DNA from: Firmicutes bacterium UBA4845
Lineage (GTDB): Bacteria > Bacillota > Clostridia > Tissierellales > Sedimentibacteraceae
Length of the DNA stretch: 64,000 bases
Direction: 5' to 3'
NCBI GenBank assembly: GCA_002399975.1
Contig: DHER01000075.1
Location: forward strand, 1 to 64,000
Each line of letters opens with the position of its first letter. Position 1 is the stretch's first letter. The position numbers and the translations under genes were made by a program. The notes under the pieces are model-generated. The model worked only from the letters and a program-made list of their open reading frames with translations. It did not search any database and was not told the DNA's origin. Below, in pieces: positions 9,836 through 17,645 of the stretch.

Positions 9836-9908
9836 GGACCATTAGCTCAGGGGATAGAGTGCTGGACTTCGAATCCAGGCGTCGGGGGTTCGAATCCCTC
9901 ATGGTTCA
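9836..9908 (+). tRNA. tRNA-Arg (anticodon UCG)
   Basis: A complete 73-base cloverleaf. The acceptor GGACCAT pairs with ATGGTTC (one G-U). The D-arm begins GCTC. The anticodon stem CTGGA/TCCAG holds the loop CTTCGAA, with anticodon TCG at 9869-9871. The T-arm is GGGGG-TTCGAAT-CCCTC and the discriminator is A. The 3' CCA is not encoded. It stands alone rather than in a tRNA cluster. Confidence 0.95.
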
Positions 9909-9986
9909 GTAAATTCAATGGCTGTAGGATTTAAAAGCTATGTTTTATATAAAATTTAACTCTTTTTTAACTCCTAACTCCAAAAT

Positions 9987-10020
9987 AAAAAAATGCATAG
10001 ATAATTCTACGCATTTTTTT
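9987..10020 (+). terminator. Intrinsic terminator after tRNA-Arg
   Basis: AAAAATGCATAG pairs with CTACGCATTTTT (one mismatch) around a six-base loop and runs into seven T residues. Confidence 0.7.
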
Positions 10021-10059
10021 ATTGTAACGCTTTGTCCATCAACTCATATAATACACCAG

Positions 10060-10160
10060 GCTCATAAGAAGCCGAAAAATTTTAGTGGCCACCTCCCCAT
10101 GAGTTAGCCGGATATTGAAAGAGCAGAACCGGCACTTTTATGGTGACTGGCTGCCCTATG
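10060..10160. other. GC-richer intergenic segment of unknown origin
   Basis: Part of the 436-base gap between tRNA-Arg and the cold-shock gene. This stretch is visibly richer in G and C than its surroundings. Read on the minus strand it has a run of about 23 open codons ending in a Gly-rich NSWGGGH and a stop, with no start or ribosome site. It looks like the tail of a lost gene or insertion sequence, but I cannot identify it. Confidence 0.3.
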
Positions 10161-10178
10161 TTTTTATTATAAAAAATG

Positions 10179-10207
10179 TTGACATATATAAACAACTATG
10201 TTATTCT
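10179..10207 (+). promoter_or_regulatory. Promoter of the cold-shock gene
   Basis: TTGACA, 17 bases, then TATTCT. Transcription would start near 10214, giving an untranslated leader of about 130 bases, as is usual for cold-shock mRNAs. Confidence 0.65.
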
Positions 10208-10236
10208 AAATGAGTATTACAGATGTATTTATAGAT

Positions 10237-10297
10237 TTCACATGTTTTTAGAGATTATATGTATATTAAGTGTATATAATTTGTAAAAACATGTGAA
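10237..10297 (+). promoter_or_regulatory. Long hairpin in the cold-shock mRNA leader
   Basis: A perfect 14-base inverted repeat, TTCACATGTTTTTA at 10237-10250 and TAAAAACATGTGAA at 10284-10297, encloses a nested ATTATAT/ATATAAT stem. Six T residues follow the distal arm. The structure sits in the 5' leader and could be an RNA thermosensor or a temperature-sensitive attenuator. This is inferred from structure and position only. Confidence 0.6.
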
Positions 10298-10344
10298 TTT
10301 TTTATATTTGCTATGCGATATAAATTAAAATTAGGAGGTACCTC

Positions 10345-10545
10345 ATGAATAAAGGTACAGTAAAATGGTTTAACGCAGACAAAGGATTCGGATTTATTAC
10401 AACTGAAGGTGGAGATGATATATTTGTTCACTTTACATCTATACAGGGAGATGGATTTAAGTCCTTAGACGAAGGCCAAGCAGTTAGCTTTGATATTACT
10501 CAAGGGAACAAAGGGCTGCAAGCTTCTAACGTAAATATAATATAA
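10345..10545 (+). CDS. cspA: Cold-shock protein (CspA family)
   Basis: A 66-residue single cold-shock domain that binds single-stranded RNA and DNA as an RNA chaperone. Both nucleic-acid-binding motifs are intact: KGFGFI (RNP1, residues 13-18) and IFVHFTSI (RNP2, about 27-34). The start MNKGTVKWFN is canonical and AGGAGG lies seven bases before ATG. It is monocistronic, with a long structured leader and a strong terminator. The paralogue letter cannot be fixed from sequence. Confidence 0.95.
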   Translation: MNKGTVKWFNADKGFGFITTEGGDDIFVHFTSIQGDGFKSLDEGQAVSFDITQGNKGLQASNVNII

Positions 10546-10569
10546 TTAAATATTTTTCGTAAGAACATT

Positions 10570-10602
10570 AAAACCCGAAAAATTAACTTTTCGGGTTTTT
10601 TA
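10570..10602 (+). terminator. Intrinsic terminator of the cold-shock gene
   Basis: AAAACCCGAAAA and TTTTCGGGTTTT form a hairpin with a six-base loop, followed by T residues. Confidence 0.9.
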
Positions 10603-10696
10603 TATTCATCAAATCTCACTTATCGAATCTATACAGAAAATGCGTATGCTATCATAAGATTACTTTAAATATTATTCATAAAAAGACTTTAAATTA

Positions 10697-11716
10697 TTAT
10701 AATAATCTATATATCTTTTTATTTGTAATTTTAATAACTTTATGATATGAATATGATAAAACTATTACTAATAACAAGTATATCCATAAAGATTCTCCAT
10801 TCTCCATAAAATCAGGCTTAATAATTTTTGATATTAAATATCCCTCAAATAAATAAAGTTCATATGAATAGCTCCCTATCTTTTCTAAAAATAATGATTT
10901 TAAATTATAATGCCTTAATACAATTAACATACCGGTGATTGTTAATATAAAGAAAACATCATTAATTATATAGTCAACAGCACTGGATAAATCGGCATTG
11001 AAATTCAAGTAGAAAATTATTGATGATGTAATTATTAAGGGTATTAGCAGACGATTTTTATACTTTACAACATATTTCTCTGCATACATGGCATAAAAAA
11101 CGCCAATAGGAAATATGATCGAATGCCCCTCCCACAGATAACTTGCACCACCAACAAAATCAGTTAACCCGATTATTATTGACATCAATGAAAAACTAAA
11201 TAAGGCTGCAATTTTTAACAAGTCCCTTTTTACAAATCTAAATGTTAAATAGAATGCCACATACCAAATTATAATGAACGAAATATACCACATTGTCTCA
11301 TCTACAGATCTGCTAAAATCAAGACCAAGTACTGCCAATAAAATTGTTGCGGTTGAATGTTTAATCCCGGACAAGTAGTCAACAATAATCCATAAAACAG
11401 TTACAACGCTGTATGGTATTAAAACCGCAGTAATTCTTTTTTTAAAAAATCCGTCTAATCTTTTATTCTCAAAGGACTTTGTCAAACCATATCCGGATAT
11501 AAACAAGAAAAGAGCAACTCCCATACTTCCGAATGGCTGCATGAACCTCCAATCATAAAATTCCGTATTTAGGTGCCCTAAAATAACCATTAATATAGCA
11601 AGACCTTTAATTTGTTCAGTACAAACAAAATCAAGCGAAAAATCTCTTACTTTTGAGTAATCATATCTAAAATAAATTAATATTAATGCAAAAACTATTG
11701 TTGATAAGATGTACAA
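10697..11716 (-). CDS. Membrane O-acyltransferase (acyltransferase 3 family)
   Basis: A 339-residue protein with about ten membrane helices. Family signatures are EQIKGLAILMVILGHL near residue 34 (the catalytic His is in GH) and FLFISGYGLTKSFE near 90. These enzymes transfer acetyl or other acyl groups to surface polysaccharide or peptidoglycan. The start is a TTG about ten bases after AAAGGAG. The gene stands alone with no sugar-biosynthesis neighbours, so the acceptor is unknown. The last 15 residues are basic and lie at the membrane edge. Confidence 0.85.
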   Translation of the reverse strand: MYILSTIVFALILIYFRYDYSKVRDFSLDFVCTEQIKGLAILMVILGHLNTEFYDWRFMQPFGSMGVALFLFISGYGLTKSFENKRLDGFFKKRITAVLIPYSVVTVLWIIVDYLSGIKHSTATILLAVLGLDFSRSVDETMWYISFIIIWYVAFYLTFRFVKRDLLKIAALFSFSLMSIIIGLTDFVGGASYLWEGHSIIFPIGVFYAMYAEKYVVKYKNRLLIPLIITSSIIFYLNFNADLSSAVDYIINDVFFILTITGMLIVLRHYNLKSLFLEKIGSYSYELYLFEGYLISKIIKPDFMENGESLWIYLLLVIVLSYSYHKVIKITNKKIYRLL

Positions 11717-11953
11717 TCTATATTGCTCCTTTATTATGTCATTATTACACGATAAAAATTAATTATTAAAACATATAACAAATTTTATAAATTGTTTCGT
11801 TTTATCTATCCGACAGATCATATTATATATTTATAGTGCCCCAATTGTCTAGGCTATATCATAAGTTAAATTATATCATTATAATAGTATTCGTTATATT
11901 TACATAATAAACTCAGGTATTAGATCTTAGCATATTCTTAAACTATTATTAAC

Positions 11954-11990
11954 AAAGAGAGAGCTGCAATTATAGCAGCACTCTCTCTTT
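11954..11990. terminator. Hairpin terminator downstream of the holin/peptide pair
   Basis: AAAGAGAGAG and CTCTCTCTTT pair over ten bases and extend through CTGC/GCAG after a small bulge. T-rich sequence follows on both strands, best on the plus strand. It lies just beyond the stop of the 42-residue peptide gene. Confidence 0.7.
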
Positions 11991-11997
11991 ATTATAT

Positions 11998-12126
11998 TTA
12001 ATACCTTATTCTTCCACAGCCTCTTCTCCTGGGTGGGGGCGGCGGTGGAGGTGGCGGTGGCTTAGGGCAGCTACATCTGCCAAATCCGTAACCTAATAAA
12101 AGCCATGGTGCTAATCTACAAATCAT
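11998..12126 (-). CDS. 42-residue Cys- and Pro-rich peptide
   Basis: A short open frame with a good start: AAAGGA lies about eight bases before ATG. It encodes a hydrophobic, Leu/Gly-rich front (APWLLLGYGFG), then C-S-C-P-K, a run of ten consecutive prolines, R-R-R-G-C-G and a basic end (IRY). Three Cys cluster late in the peptide, besides Cys3. The decaproline tract is encoded by mixed CCN codons and makes this spot locally GC-rich. It follows the holin gene on the same strand by 95 bases and precedes a terminator. I know of no family for it; translation is a prediction. Confidence 0.45.
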   Translation of the reverse strand: MICRLAPWLLLGYGFGRCSCPKPPPPPPPPPPRRRGCGRIRY

Positions 12127-12221
12127 ACTATCATTCCTTTATTTTATAAGCTATATTATCTTATTCATTGTTAAGATATAGGTTACATAAAAAAGTAACT
12201 GTAAATCTAATATACTAAACC

Positions 12222-12665
12222 TTAACTATCTGAGCCAATATCTTTTTTTTGAAGTATATCAATTGACTTTCTTAATATTTTCGGTACGGGTATACCCATT
12301 AGACCGGCATTTTCTACAATAGACAAAGCCTCATTTGCTATATACCCGATTACAACCGCATTTCTTATCATTTCTGTGCCTGTTGTAAGCAAATCCAACT
12401 GTACTGCCACTAATACTATTAAAAGTGTGACACCCTTTCTATACAATCCCTTCCAGCCGGCTCCGCTTTCTAAAGCACCTGATTCTGTTTTTCCGGATTT
12501 TTTAAATATTCCCGCTACTATTAATCCAGTAACGTAGTCAACAGCCATAAACAGTATTAATATTCTTAGCGCCGTATCCCAGCCTCCAAGTAAATTCGCT
12601 ATAATACTGCCAGCAATTCCAAGCGTACCGAATATTTCCAATCTTATTGCATTTATATTTTCCAT
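12222..12665 (-). CDS. TcdE/phage holin family protein (class I-type holin)
   Basis: A 147-residue membrane protein with about four hydrophobic segments and a charged tail. The motif ILFMAVDYVTGLIVAGIFKK near residues 36-58 and the GWKGLYRKG loop near 71 are typical of the TcdE/phi29-like holin family (Pfam Phage_holin_4). AAGGGAG precedes the ATG by nine bases. No endolysin, portal or tail gene is nearby, so this is not an obvious prophage. Stand-alone holins of this type can export proteins or murein hydrolases; that role here is speculation. The preceding 200 bases hold only a terminator and no gene I can support. Confidence 0.85.
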   Translation of the reverse strand: MENINAIRLEIFGTLGIAGSIIANLLGGWDTALRILILFMAVDYVTGLIVAGIFKKSGKTESGALESGAGWKGLYRKGVTLLIVLVAVQLDLLTTGTEMIRNAVVIGYIANEALSIVENAGLMGIPVPKILRKSIDILQKKDIGSDS

Positions 12666-12821
12666 AGCAAATTTCTCCCTTCAAGAAAGGATCATATAAG
12701 CCTTCCTTCATTATTATATGCAGTTTGCCTATGCTTGTCTTAAGGTTTTGCAACAGCTTCCTTTTTTGGGGTATTTCTGCTCATACTGGCCCGTTCTAAA
12801 ATAAACCGATTCAAAATGCAG

Positions 12822-12857
12822 AAAGAGCTTACTCAAAAACAAATGAGCAAGCTCTCT
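12822..12857 (-). terminator. Terminator of the murein-peptide operon
   Basis: GAGCTTACTC and GAGCAAGCTC form an imperfect stem of ten bases with an A-rich loop, about 20 bases beyond the epimerase stop. Confidence 0.6.
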
Positions 12858-12877
12858 ATACAAAACTGTCAACAAAT

Positions 12878-13969
12878 TTAATCCAAATATTTAATGCCGT
12901 TTACTTTTTTAATTCCAAGTCCCGGAACATCATTTAATATTATTTTATATTCATTAAATACTGCTCCTCCTTCTACAGGGTCTTCACTGCAAAGGACAGG
13001 CCCGTCCAAGTCTATTTTTGTTATGACGCTCTTTGCCGCAGCCAAGTGAACTGCCGCATTTACACTTACTTTGGCTTCGAGCATGCAGCCTATCATGCAT
13101 TCGACACCGTATATTTCAGCAACGGAACAAATTTTCAATGCATTGTGGATTCCACCTGTTTTCATTAATTTAATGTTTACAAAATCTGCAGATCTTTCCT
13201 GAAGAATTTTTAAAGCATCTCCCGGCGAAAACACACTTTCATCTGCCAGAACAGGTATTGAAACATTATCAGTAACAAATTTTAATCCATCTATATCGTG
13301 TGCTTCTACAGGCTGCTCCACGAATTCCACATTAAGCCCTTCGTCTTCCATTTTTCTTAATATCTTAACTGCTTCTTTAGGCTTCCATGCCTGATTTGCA
13401 TCAATCCTCAGATTTACATCATATCCCACCGCTTTTCTTATGGCTTTCATTCTTTCAATATCTTTGGACGACTCCTTGCCAACTTTGATTTTTAACGTAT
13501 CAAAACCTCTTTTTACAGCATCAATACTATCTCTTGCCATTTCTTCCGGCTCATTTACGCTTATTGTTATATCCGTAATAATTTTATTTCTGTATCCTCC
13601 CAGTAATTTATACAAGGGAGCATTATACATCTGACCATACAGATCATACAATGCTATATCTACTGCCGCTTTTGCACTGGTGTTTTTTTGGATGCATCTA
13701 TCAAGCTTAAGCATAATATCCTCAAAATTTTCAATATCCATGCCTATAATACTCTTGATTATGTGCTCTTTCAACGCACCTGTTATAGATCCTTTAGTAT
13801 CCCCCGTTATTACTCCTGTAGGCGGAGCTTCCCCATATCCTACATTTCCTGTATCCGTATGAATCTCCACAATTATGTCTTCCACACTGTTTACTGTTCT
13901 AAGAGCTGTCTTAAACGGTGTCTTCAAAGGTACTGAAATTTCACCTATTCTGATATTTTTAATTTTCAT
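12878..13969 (-). CDS. ykfB: L-Ala-D/L-Glu (dipeptide) epimerase, enolase superfamily
   Basis: A 363-residue muconate-lactonizing subgroup enzyme. The N-terminal capping domain is followed by a TIM barrel with the catalytic lysines in DTLKIKVGK (near residue 160) and VNIKLMKTGGI (near 263). The metal ligands are RIDANQAW (Asp), VEFVEQPV (Glu) and VLADESVF (Asp). This pattern is that of dipeptide epimerases, which convert L-Ala-D-Glu from murein to L-Ala-L-Glu. The start is the ATG seven bases after GAGGAG; an upstream TTG overlaps that site. It is the last gene of a tight operon, 18 bases after the dipeptidase. Confidence 0.88.
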   Translation of the reverse strand: MKIKNIRIGEISVPLKTPFKTALRTVNSVEDIIVEIHTDTGNVGYGEAPPTGVITGDTKGSITGALKEHIIKSIIGMDIENFEDIMLKLDRCIQKNTSAKAAVDIALYDLYGQMYNAPLYKLLGGYRNKIITDITISVNEPEEMARDSIDAVKRGFDTLKIKVGKESSKDIERMKAIRKAVGYDVNLRIDANQAWKPKEAVKILRKMEDEGLNVEFVEQPVEAHDIDGLKFVTDNVSIPVLADESVFSPGDALKILQERSADFVNIKLMKTGGIHNALKICSVAEIYGVECMIGCMLEAKVSVNAAVHLAAAKSVITKIDLDGPVLCSEDPVEGGAVFNEYKIILNDVPGLGIKKVNGIKYLD

Positions 13970-13987
13970 TTTCTTTCTCCTCAATAA

Positions 13988-15361
13988 TTAATTAGCAAGC
14001 TCTTTGATAGCTGCGGCCATTACCTGAACATTTTTCATCAGCGAACCAATTTCTATATACTCATCAGGTTTATGTTCCACCATGGGCTGCCCTTTGAAAA
14101 TCGGCCCGAAAGCTACTATGTTTTTCATTGACTTGGCATATGTACCTCCTCCAATGGAAATCAACTCAGCTTTTTCGCCGAACTTTTCTTCATATACCTT
14201 TTGGAGCTTTTTTATAAATTTCGTATCCGGCGATACATAAAGGCTCTCCTTATGTCTTAAATATACTTCTTCCAATTTTCCAATGCTGATTTTTTCCTTA
14301 AATGTGCCGATAAAATCATCAAATTTTTTTGTAACCGGATATCTCATGTTAATTTCAATGTTTATCTCATTTTCATCTCCAAATATAGTTCCTAAATTAA
14401 CGATAAGCTTACCGGATATTTCATCCTCGGAATAAATTCCCAAGCTTTGTCCATTCAGTTCAATGCCGATGTATTTATTAAAGAAATCAACAAATTCTTT
14501 GAAATCTCCCGTAAAACCAATCTTACCTAAAAATAGCATCAAATGAGTTATTGCATTCTTCCCTTTTTCAGGTGTACTGCCATGGGCAGGTATCCCATAT
14601 GATTTTATTATCATTGAACCATTTTTTTCAATTATATTTATCCCGTCAATTTCATCAGAAATTTTTTTAATTTCTTTCATTCCGTTTTCAGGTACTGATA
14701 CAACCGCCTCAGCATAATCCGGTACAACATTGGCAGCCGTACCTCCCTTAATAGACTTTAAAATAAATTTGCCGCCTTGATTCAACAATCTTTTGTACTT
14801 GCAGGTTACAATACCTTTTTCACCGTTGATTATGGGGTATTCAGCATCAGGTGTAAATCCTGCCACCGGCATTTCCTCGCCTTTGTCCACATAGTGTTTA
14901 ACACATTTACTTCCGGTTTCCTCATTCAAACCAAAAAATATCCTTACTCTTCTTTTTAAAGGTATGTTCAAATCCTTTATAGCTTTTAACGCATACAAAG
15001 CGCCTATAATCGGGCCTTTGTCATCCGTGGTCCCTCTTCCATAAATCCTGCCGTTATGGATTTGTGCCTCGTATGGCGGATATGTCCATCCTTCTCCTTC
15101 AGGAACCACGTCTAAATGGCCCAGGACAGCAATCATTTCATCGCTTTTTCCATATTCTGCATAACCAATCATGTTATCTAAGTTGACGGTTTTAAATCCA
15201 AGTGAACCTGAAAGCTGCAGACAATATTCTAATGCTCTTTGAACCCCTTCACCAAAAGGCATATCACCTTTAGGATCGCCTTCAACACTTTTAATTCTTA
15301 CACATTCCTGCACGCTTTTTACTATTTCATCCTGCATGCTTAAAACTTTTTCATCAAGCAA
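13988..15361 (-). CDS. pepV: PepV-like dipeptidase (M20 metallopeptidase)
   Basis: A 457-residue di-zinc dipeptidase. Motifs are VLGHLDVVPEGEGW (His and Asp, near residue 82), GRGTTDDKGP (Asp, near 111), FGLNEETGSKC (general base and metal Glu, near 145) and FTPDAEYPI (Asp, near 168). A lid domain insertion follows. The start is a TTG five bases after GAGGTG; no other start has a ribosome site. It lies between the serine hydrolase (20 bases) and the epimerase (18 bases), so it probably cleaves the L-Ala-L-Glu produced by that epimerase. Confidence 0.9.
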   Translation of the reverse strand: MLDEKVLSMQDEIVKSVQECVRIKSVEGDPKGDMPFGEGVQRALEYCLQLSGSLGFKTVNLDNMIGYAEYGKSDEMIAVLGHLDVVPEGEGWTYPPYEAQIHNGRIYGRGTTDDKGPIIGALYALKAIKDLNIPLKRRVRIFFGLNEETGSKCVKHYVDKGEEMPVAGFTPDAEYPIINGEKGIVTCKYKRLLNQGGKFILKSIKGGTAANVVPDYAEAVVSVPENGMKEIKKISDEIDGINIIEKNGSMIIKSYGIPAHGSTPEKGKNAITHLMLFLGKIGFTGDFKEFVDFFNKYIGIELNGQSLGIYSEDEISGKLIVNLGTIFGDENEINIEINMRYPVTKKFDDFIGTFKEKISIGKLEEVYLRHKESLYVSPDTKFIKKLQKVYEEKFGEKAELISIGGGTYAKSMKNIVAFGPIFKGQPMVEHKPDEYIEIGSLMKNVQVMAAAIKELAN

Positions 15362-15381
15362 AATATCACCTCAAATAATTT

Positions 15382-16158
15382 TTAATTTACCGACATTTCA
15401 TCATATACCATTTTAGAGATTGATCCTATTATCTCCCTTCCGTCTTTATTGCTTTTAACTTTATTGGTAAGAACACAGATAATATATTCCCTATCAGGAA
15501 GATATACTATTCCTCCATCATGCTCCAGGCTATCCAGGTCTCCGGTTTTGTGCGCAATTACGGTTTCTTCAGGTAAATACAAATCCAACCTTCCTTTAAC
15601 CTGCTGCTTCTTCAATATATCCATCATCATGTTACTGTAAGTTTTATTTACATTTTCACCCTTATACGTAAGCTCCAGTATATGAGAAAAATCATCTGCC
15701 GTTGTGAAATTATCTCTTCCTTCATTTGCTGCCTGGGAATCCATCATTTCCCTTTGAAGTCTGGTTTTTTTCATTCCTAAATTTTTTATGTTAGAATTAA
15801 TATTATCCATTCCAAGCATGTTTATTAATATATTTGTAGCCATATTATCACTTAAAATAATCATTAATGTACATATTTCCTTTATAGTAAATGTATGGCC
15901 TAAGTTTAATTCCTTAAGTATTCCATCACCGTCCGTTTTCATTTCTTCTGTAATTTTAATCTTATCATCTAATTTATATGCACCTTCGTTAATCTTATTA
16001 AAAAGTTCTGACATTATAGAAACTTTAATAGTACTGGCTGATGGAAACTCCATATCCCCATTAATTCTGATTTTCATGTTGCTCTTTAAATCCTTTACTG
16101 CCACGGCAACATTTCCTTTTTGTGTTTTAATATAGTTTCTTATTTTTTCCTCTAACAT
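15382..16158 (-). CDS. Class A beta-lactamase-fold serine hydrolase, probably not a lactamase
   Basis: A 258-residue protein with the three class A landmarks: STIK at 42-45 (nucleophile Ser), SDN at 103-105 and HKTG at 203-206. It has no signal peptide, so it should be cytoplasmic, unlike secreted lactamases. In the omega loop, near residues 136-150, the text reads REMMDSQAANEGRDN, without the usual E-x-x-x-N that carries the deacylating Glu166. These features and the operon suggest a murein-peptide or D-amino-acid amide hydrolase. It lies 9 bases after the permease gene and 20 before pepV. Confidence 0.75.
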   Translation of the reverse strand: MLEEKIRNYIKTQKGNVAVAVKDLKSNMKIRINGDMEFPSASTIKVSIMSELFNKINEGAYKLDDKIKITEEMKTDGDGILKELNLGHTFTIKEICTLMIILSDNMATNILINMLGMDNINSNIKNLGMKKTRLQREMMDSQAANEGRDNFTTADDFSHILELTYKGENVNKTYSNMMMDILKKQQVKGRLDLYLPEETVIAHKTGDLDSLEHDGGIVYLPDREYIICVLTNKVKSNKDGREIIGSISKMVYDEMSVN

Positions 16159-16167
16159 ATTATACCT

Positions 16168-17463
16168 CTATTCAAAACAAGATTTTATAACTACGAGAAT
16201 TACTGAACCTATGGTTACAATAATACCGTATTTGACTAAATTCTTCATATCTTTGGATCTTGCAAGACCCATCTGCCCGATCATGTCAGCTTCAGGATAC
16301 GCAAACGATGTAATTTGGCCTGCAACAAGCAGTATCAACGCCCATAATGAAGGAGAAACATTAAGCTGCTGAACAAGAGGTTCAAACATATTGTCCATTA
16401 CTATATTGTCTGCTGTTGCAGCTCCTCCGACTCCGAAAATTCCTGTTAATGCTGCCACAAATGAAAATATTACCTTACTTTGTGATTTTAGCAACGGGTT
16501 CAGCAATGAAACCAATTTTTCAAATGCGCCTGCCTCAGCAATAAAATTAATAAACGGGTTAAACAATATAAACATTACAAACAACCACATCATGCGCGAA
16601 GCACCTTTGATGAAAGTATCAACCAAATCATTTGGGTTTAATTTCCCTGCAAAACCAGTTATGGCAGCAGATAATGTTATAACTAAAATAGCATAAGATG
16701 ACCCGCTCTGAAGATAGACCCCATACCCTATCAATGCAGCCATTGACAGTCCAAAGGCCAGTGCCGCCTTTTTCACCTGGTTACTGGCTACATAATTATC
16801 CTCATATTCTTCAATATTCTCATAGGCATACATTCCCAAAGTCTTCTTTTGTATTTTGTTTGACATTATATATGTGATCACTAATACAAGAACAGCCAAA
16901 GGAATACCTGCAGCCATCATGTAATTACCATAACTTAAACCGGTAAGACCCATTATAGTAACAACCTGAGGTGTATATGGCCCTATGAACATACCTGTCA
17001 GGCCGGCACCCATAAAAATCACTGCAACTGTTGACGGAGTAATGCCAATGGCAGCCACAAGAGGTATGATAATAGGAGCAATAATAGCATTTGCTCCCGC
17101 CAGGGTGCCAAGCAGTGAAACAAGTACCATAGAACTTACCATTGTTGCAATAATAGCTTTCCTTTCACTATCAACTCCGATTTTCTTAACAAGACTCATA
17201 ACAAGGTATTCCGCCACTCCTGTTTTTTGAAGTATTGCCCCCAGGCCTGAGCCAAGCATAATGATGAAACCTATGGTTCCTAAAAAGGATCCTAAAGACT
17301 CGGAAATAATACTACCGAAATCCGAAAATTTCTGTTTTGTAAGTATCCCGCTTAAAATGACACATATAATAACGTTTAATATAGGATTAAAATCTTTAAA
17401 TGATAAAATAATGTAAATAAGCAATGGCACTAAAGCAAAAATCGGTGATAAATTAAATAACAT
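16168..17463 (-). CDS. Twelve-helix permease of the ion transporter/NhaC-like superfamily
   Basis: A 431-residue membrane protein with two similar halves. Gly-rich re-entrant motifs appear in SLLGTLAGANAIIAPIII (near 114) and IFGVGGAATADNIVMDNM (near 340). This arrangement belongs to the IT superfamily (Na/H antiporter NhaC, DASS and AbgT relatives). The operon argues for uptake of a murein dipeptide or tripeptide rather than simple sodium/proton exchange, but that is inference. AAAGGAGG lies before the ATG. A terminator-like hairpin and an unused strong ribosome site lie in its 180-base leader. Confidence 0.75.
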   Translation of the reverse strand: MLFNLSPIFALVPLLIYIILSFKDFNPILNVIICVILSGILTKQKFSDFGSIISESLGSFLGTIGFIIMLGSGLGAILQKTGVAEYLVMSLVKKIGVDSERKAIIATMVSSMVLVSLLGTLAGANAIIAPIIIPLVAAIGITPSTVAVIFMGAGLTGMFIGPYTPQVVTIMGLTGLSYGNYMMAAGIPLAVLVLVITYIMSNKIQKKTLGMYAYENIEEYEDNYVASNQVKKAALAFGLSMAALIGYGVYLQSGSSYAILVITLSAAITGFAGKLNPNDLVDTFIKGASRMMWLFVMFILFNPFINFIAEAGAFEKLVSLLNPLLKSQSKVIFSFVAALTGIFGVGGAATADNIVMDNMFEPLVQQLNVSPSLWALILLVAGQITSFAYPEADMIGQMGLARSKDMKNLVKYGIIVTIGSVILVVIKSCFE

Positions 17464-17530
17464 AGTAATCCTCCTTTAAAATTAATATATTGTAAATACA
17501 GTAACTAAACGGCCTCCCAAAATTTGAAAT

Positions 17531-17602
17531 TCACCTCCTTTTAAATTTTTTTTATAAAAACAAAAACCCAACAACAACAATTACTTGTTATTGCTGGGTT
17601 TT
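17531..17602 (-). promoter_or_regulatory. Hairpin plus unattached strong ribosome site upstream of the permease
   Basis: On the minus strand AAAACCCAGCAATAA pairs with its partner in TTGTTGTTGGGTTTT (17563-17602) and runs into TTTTTGTTTTT, an intrinsic terminator. Twenty bases later comes AAGGAGGTGA at 17531-17540, nearly 70 bases before the permease ATG. It could serve a very short leader peptide. The arrangement suggests attenuation, or simply the end of the DUF3870 transcript. Confidence 0.5.
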
Positions 17603-17645
17603 ATTTACTCCGATATAGTTTTACTACATCACATAAACAAAGCAG

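Noticed and set aside
9836..9908. Integration site (att duplication of the tRNA-Arg 3' end)
   Set aside because: I noticed no second copy of the tRNA 3' end in the window and no integrase gene is present.
12222..12665. Prophage, suggested by the holin
   Set aside because: No capsid, tail, integrase, lysin or repressor gene lies within 60 kb, and flanking genes are ordinary chromosomal ones.
12738..12803. A 14-codon minus-strand frame (MSRNTPKKEAVAKP) upstream of the holin
   Set aside because: It has no recognisable ribosome site; too short to support.
15382..16158. Beta-lactamase resistance gene
   Set aside because: There is no signal peptide and the omega loop lacks the expected deacylating Glu motif. 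The operon points to murein-peptide metabolism.
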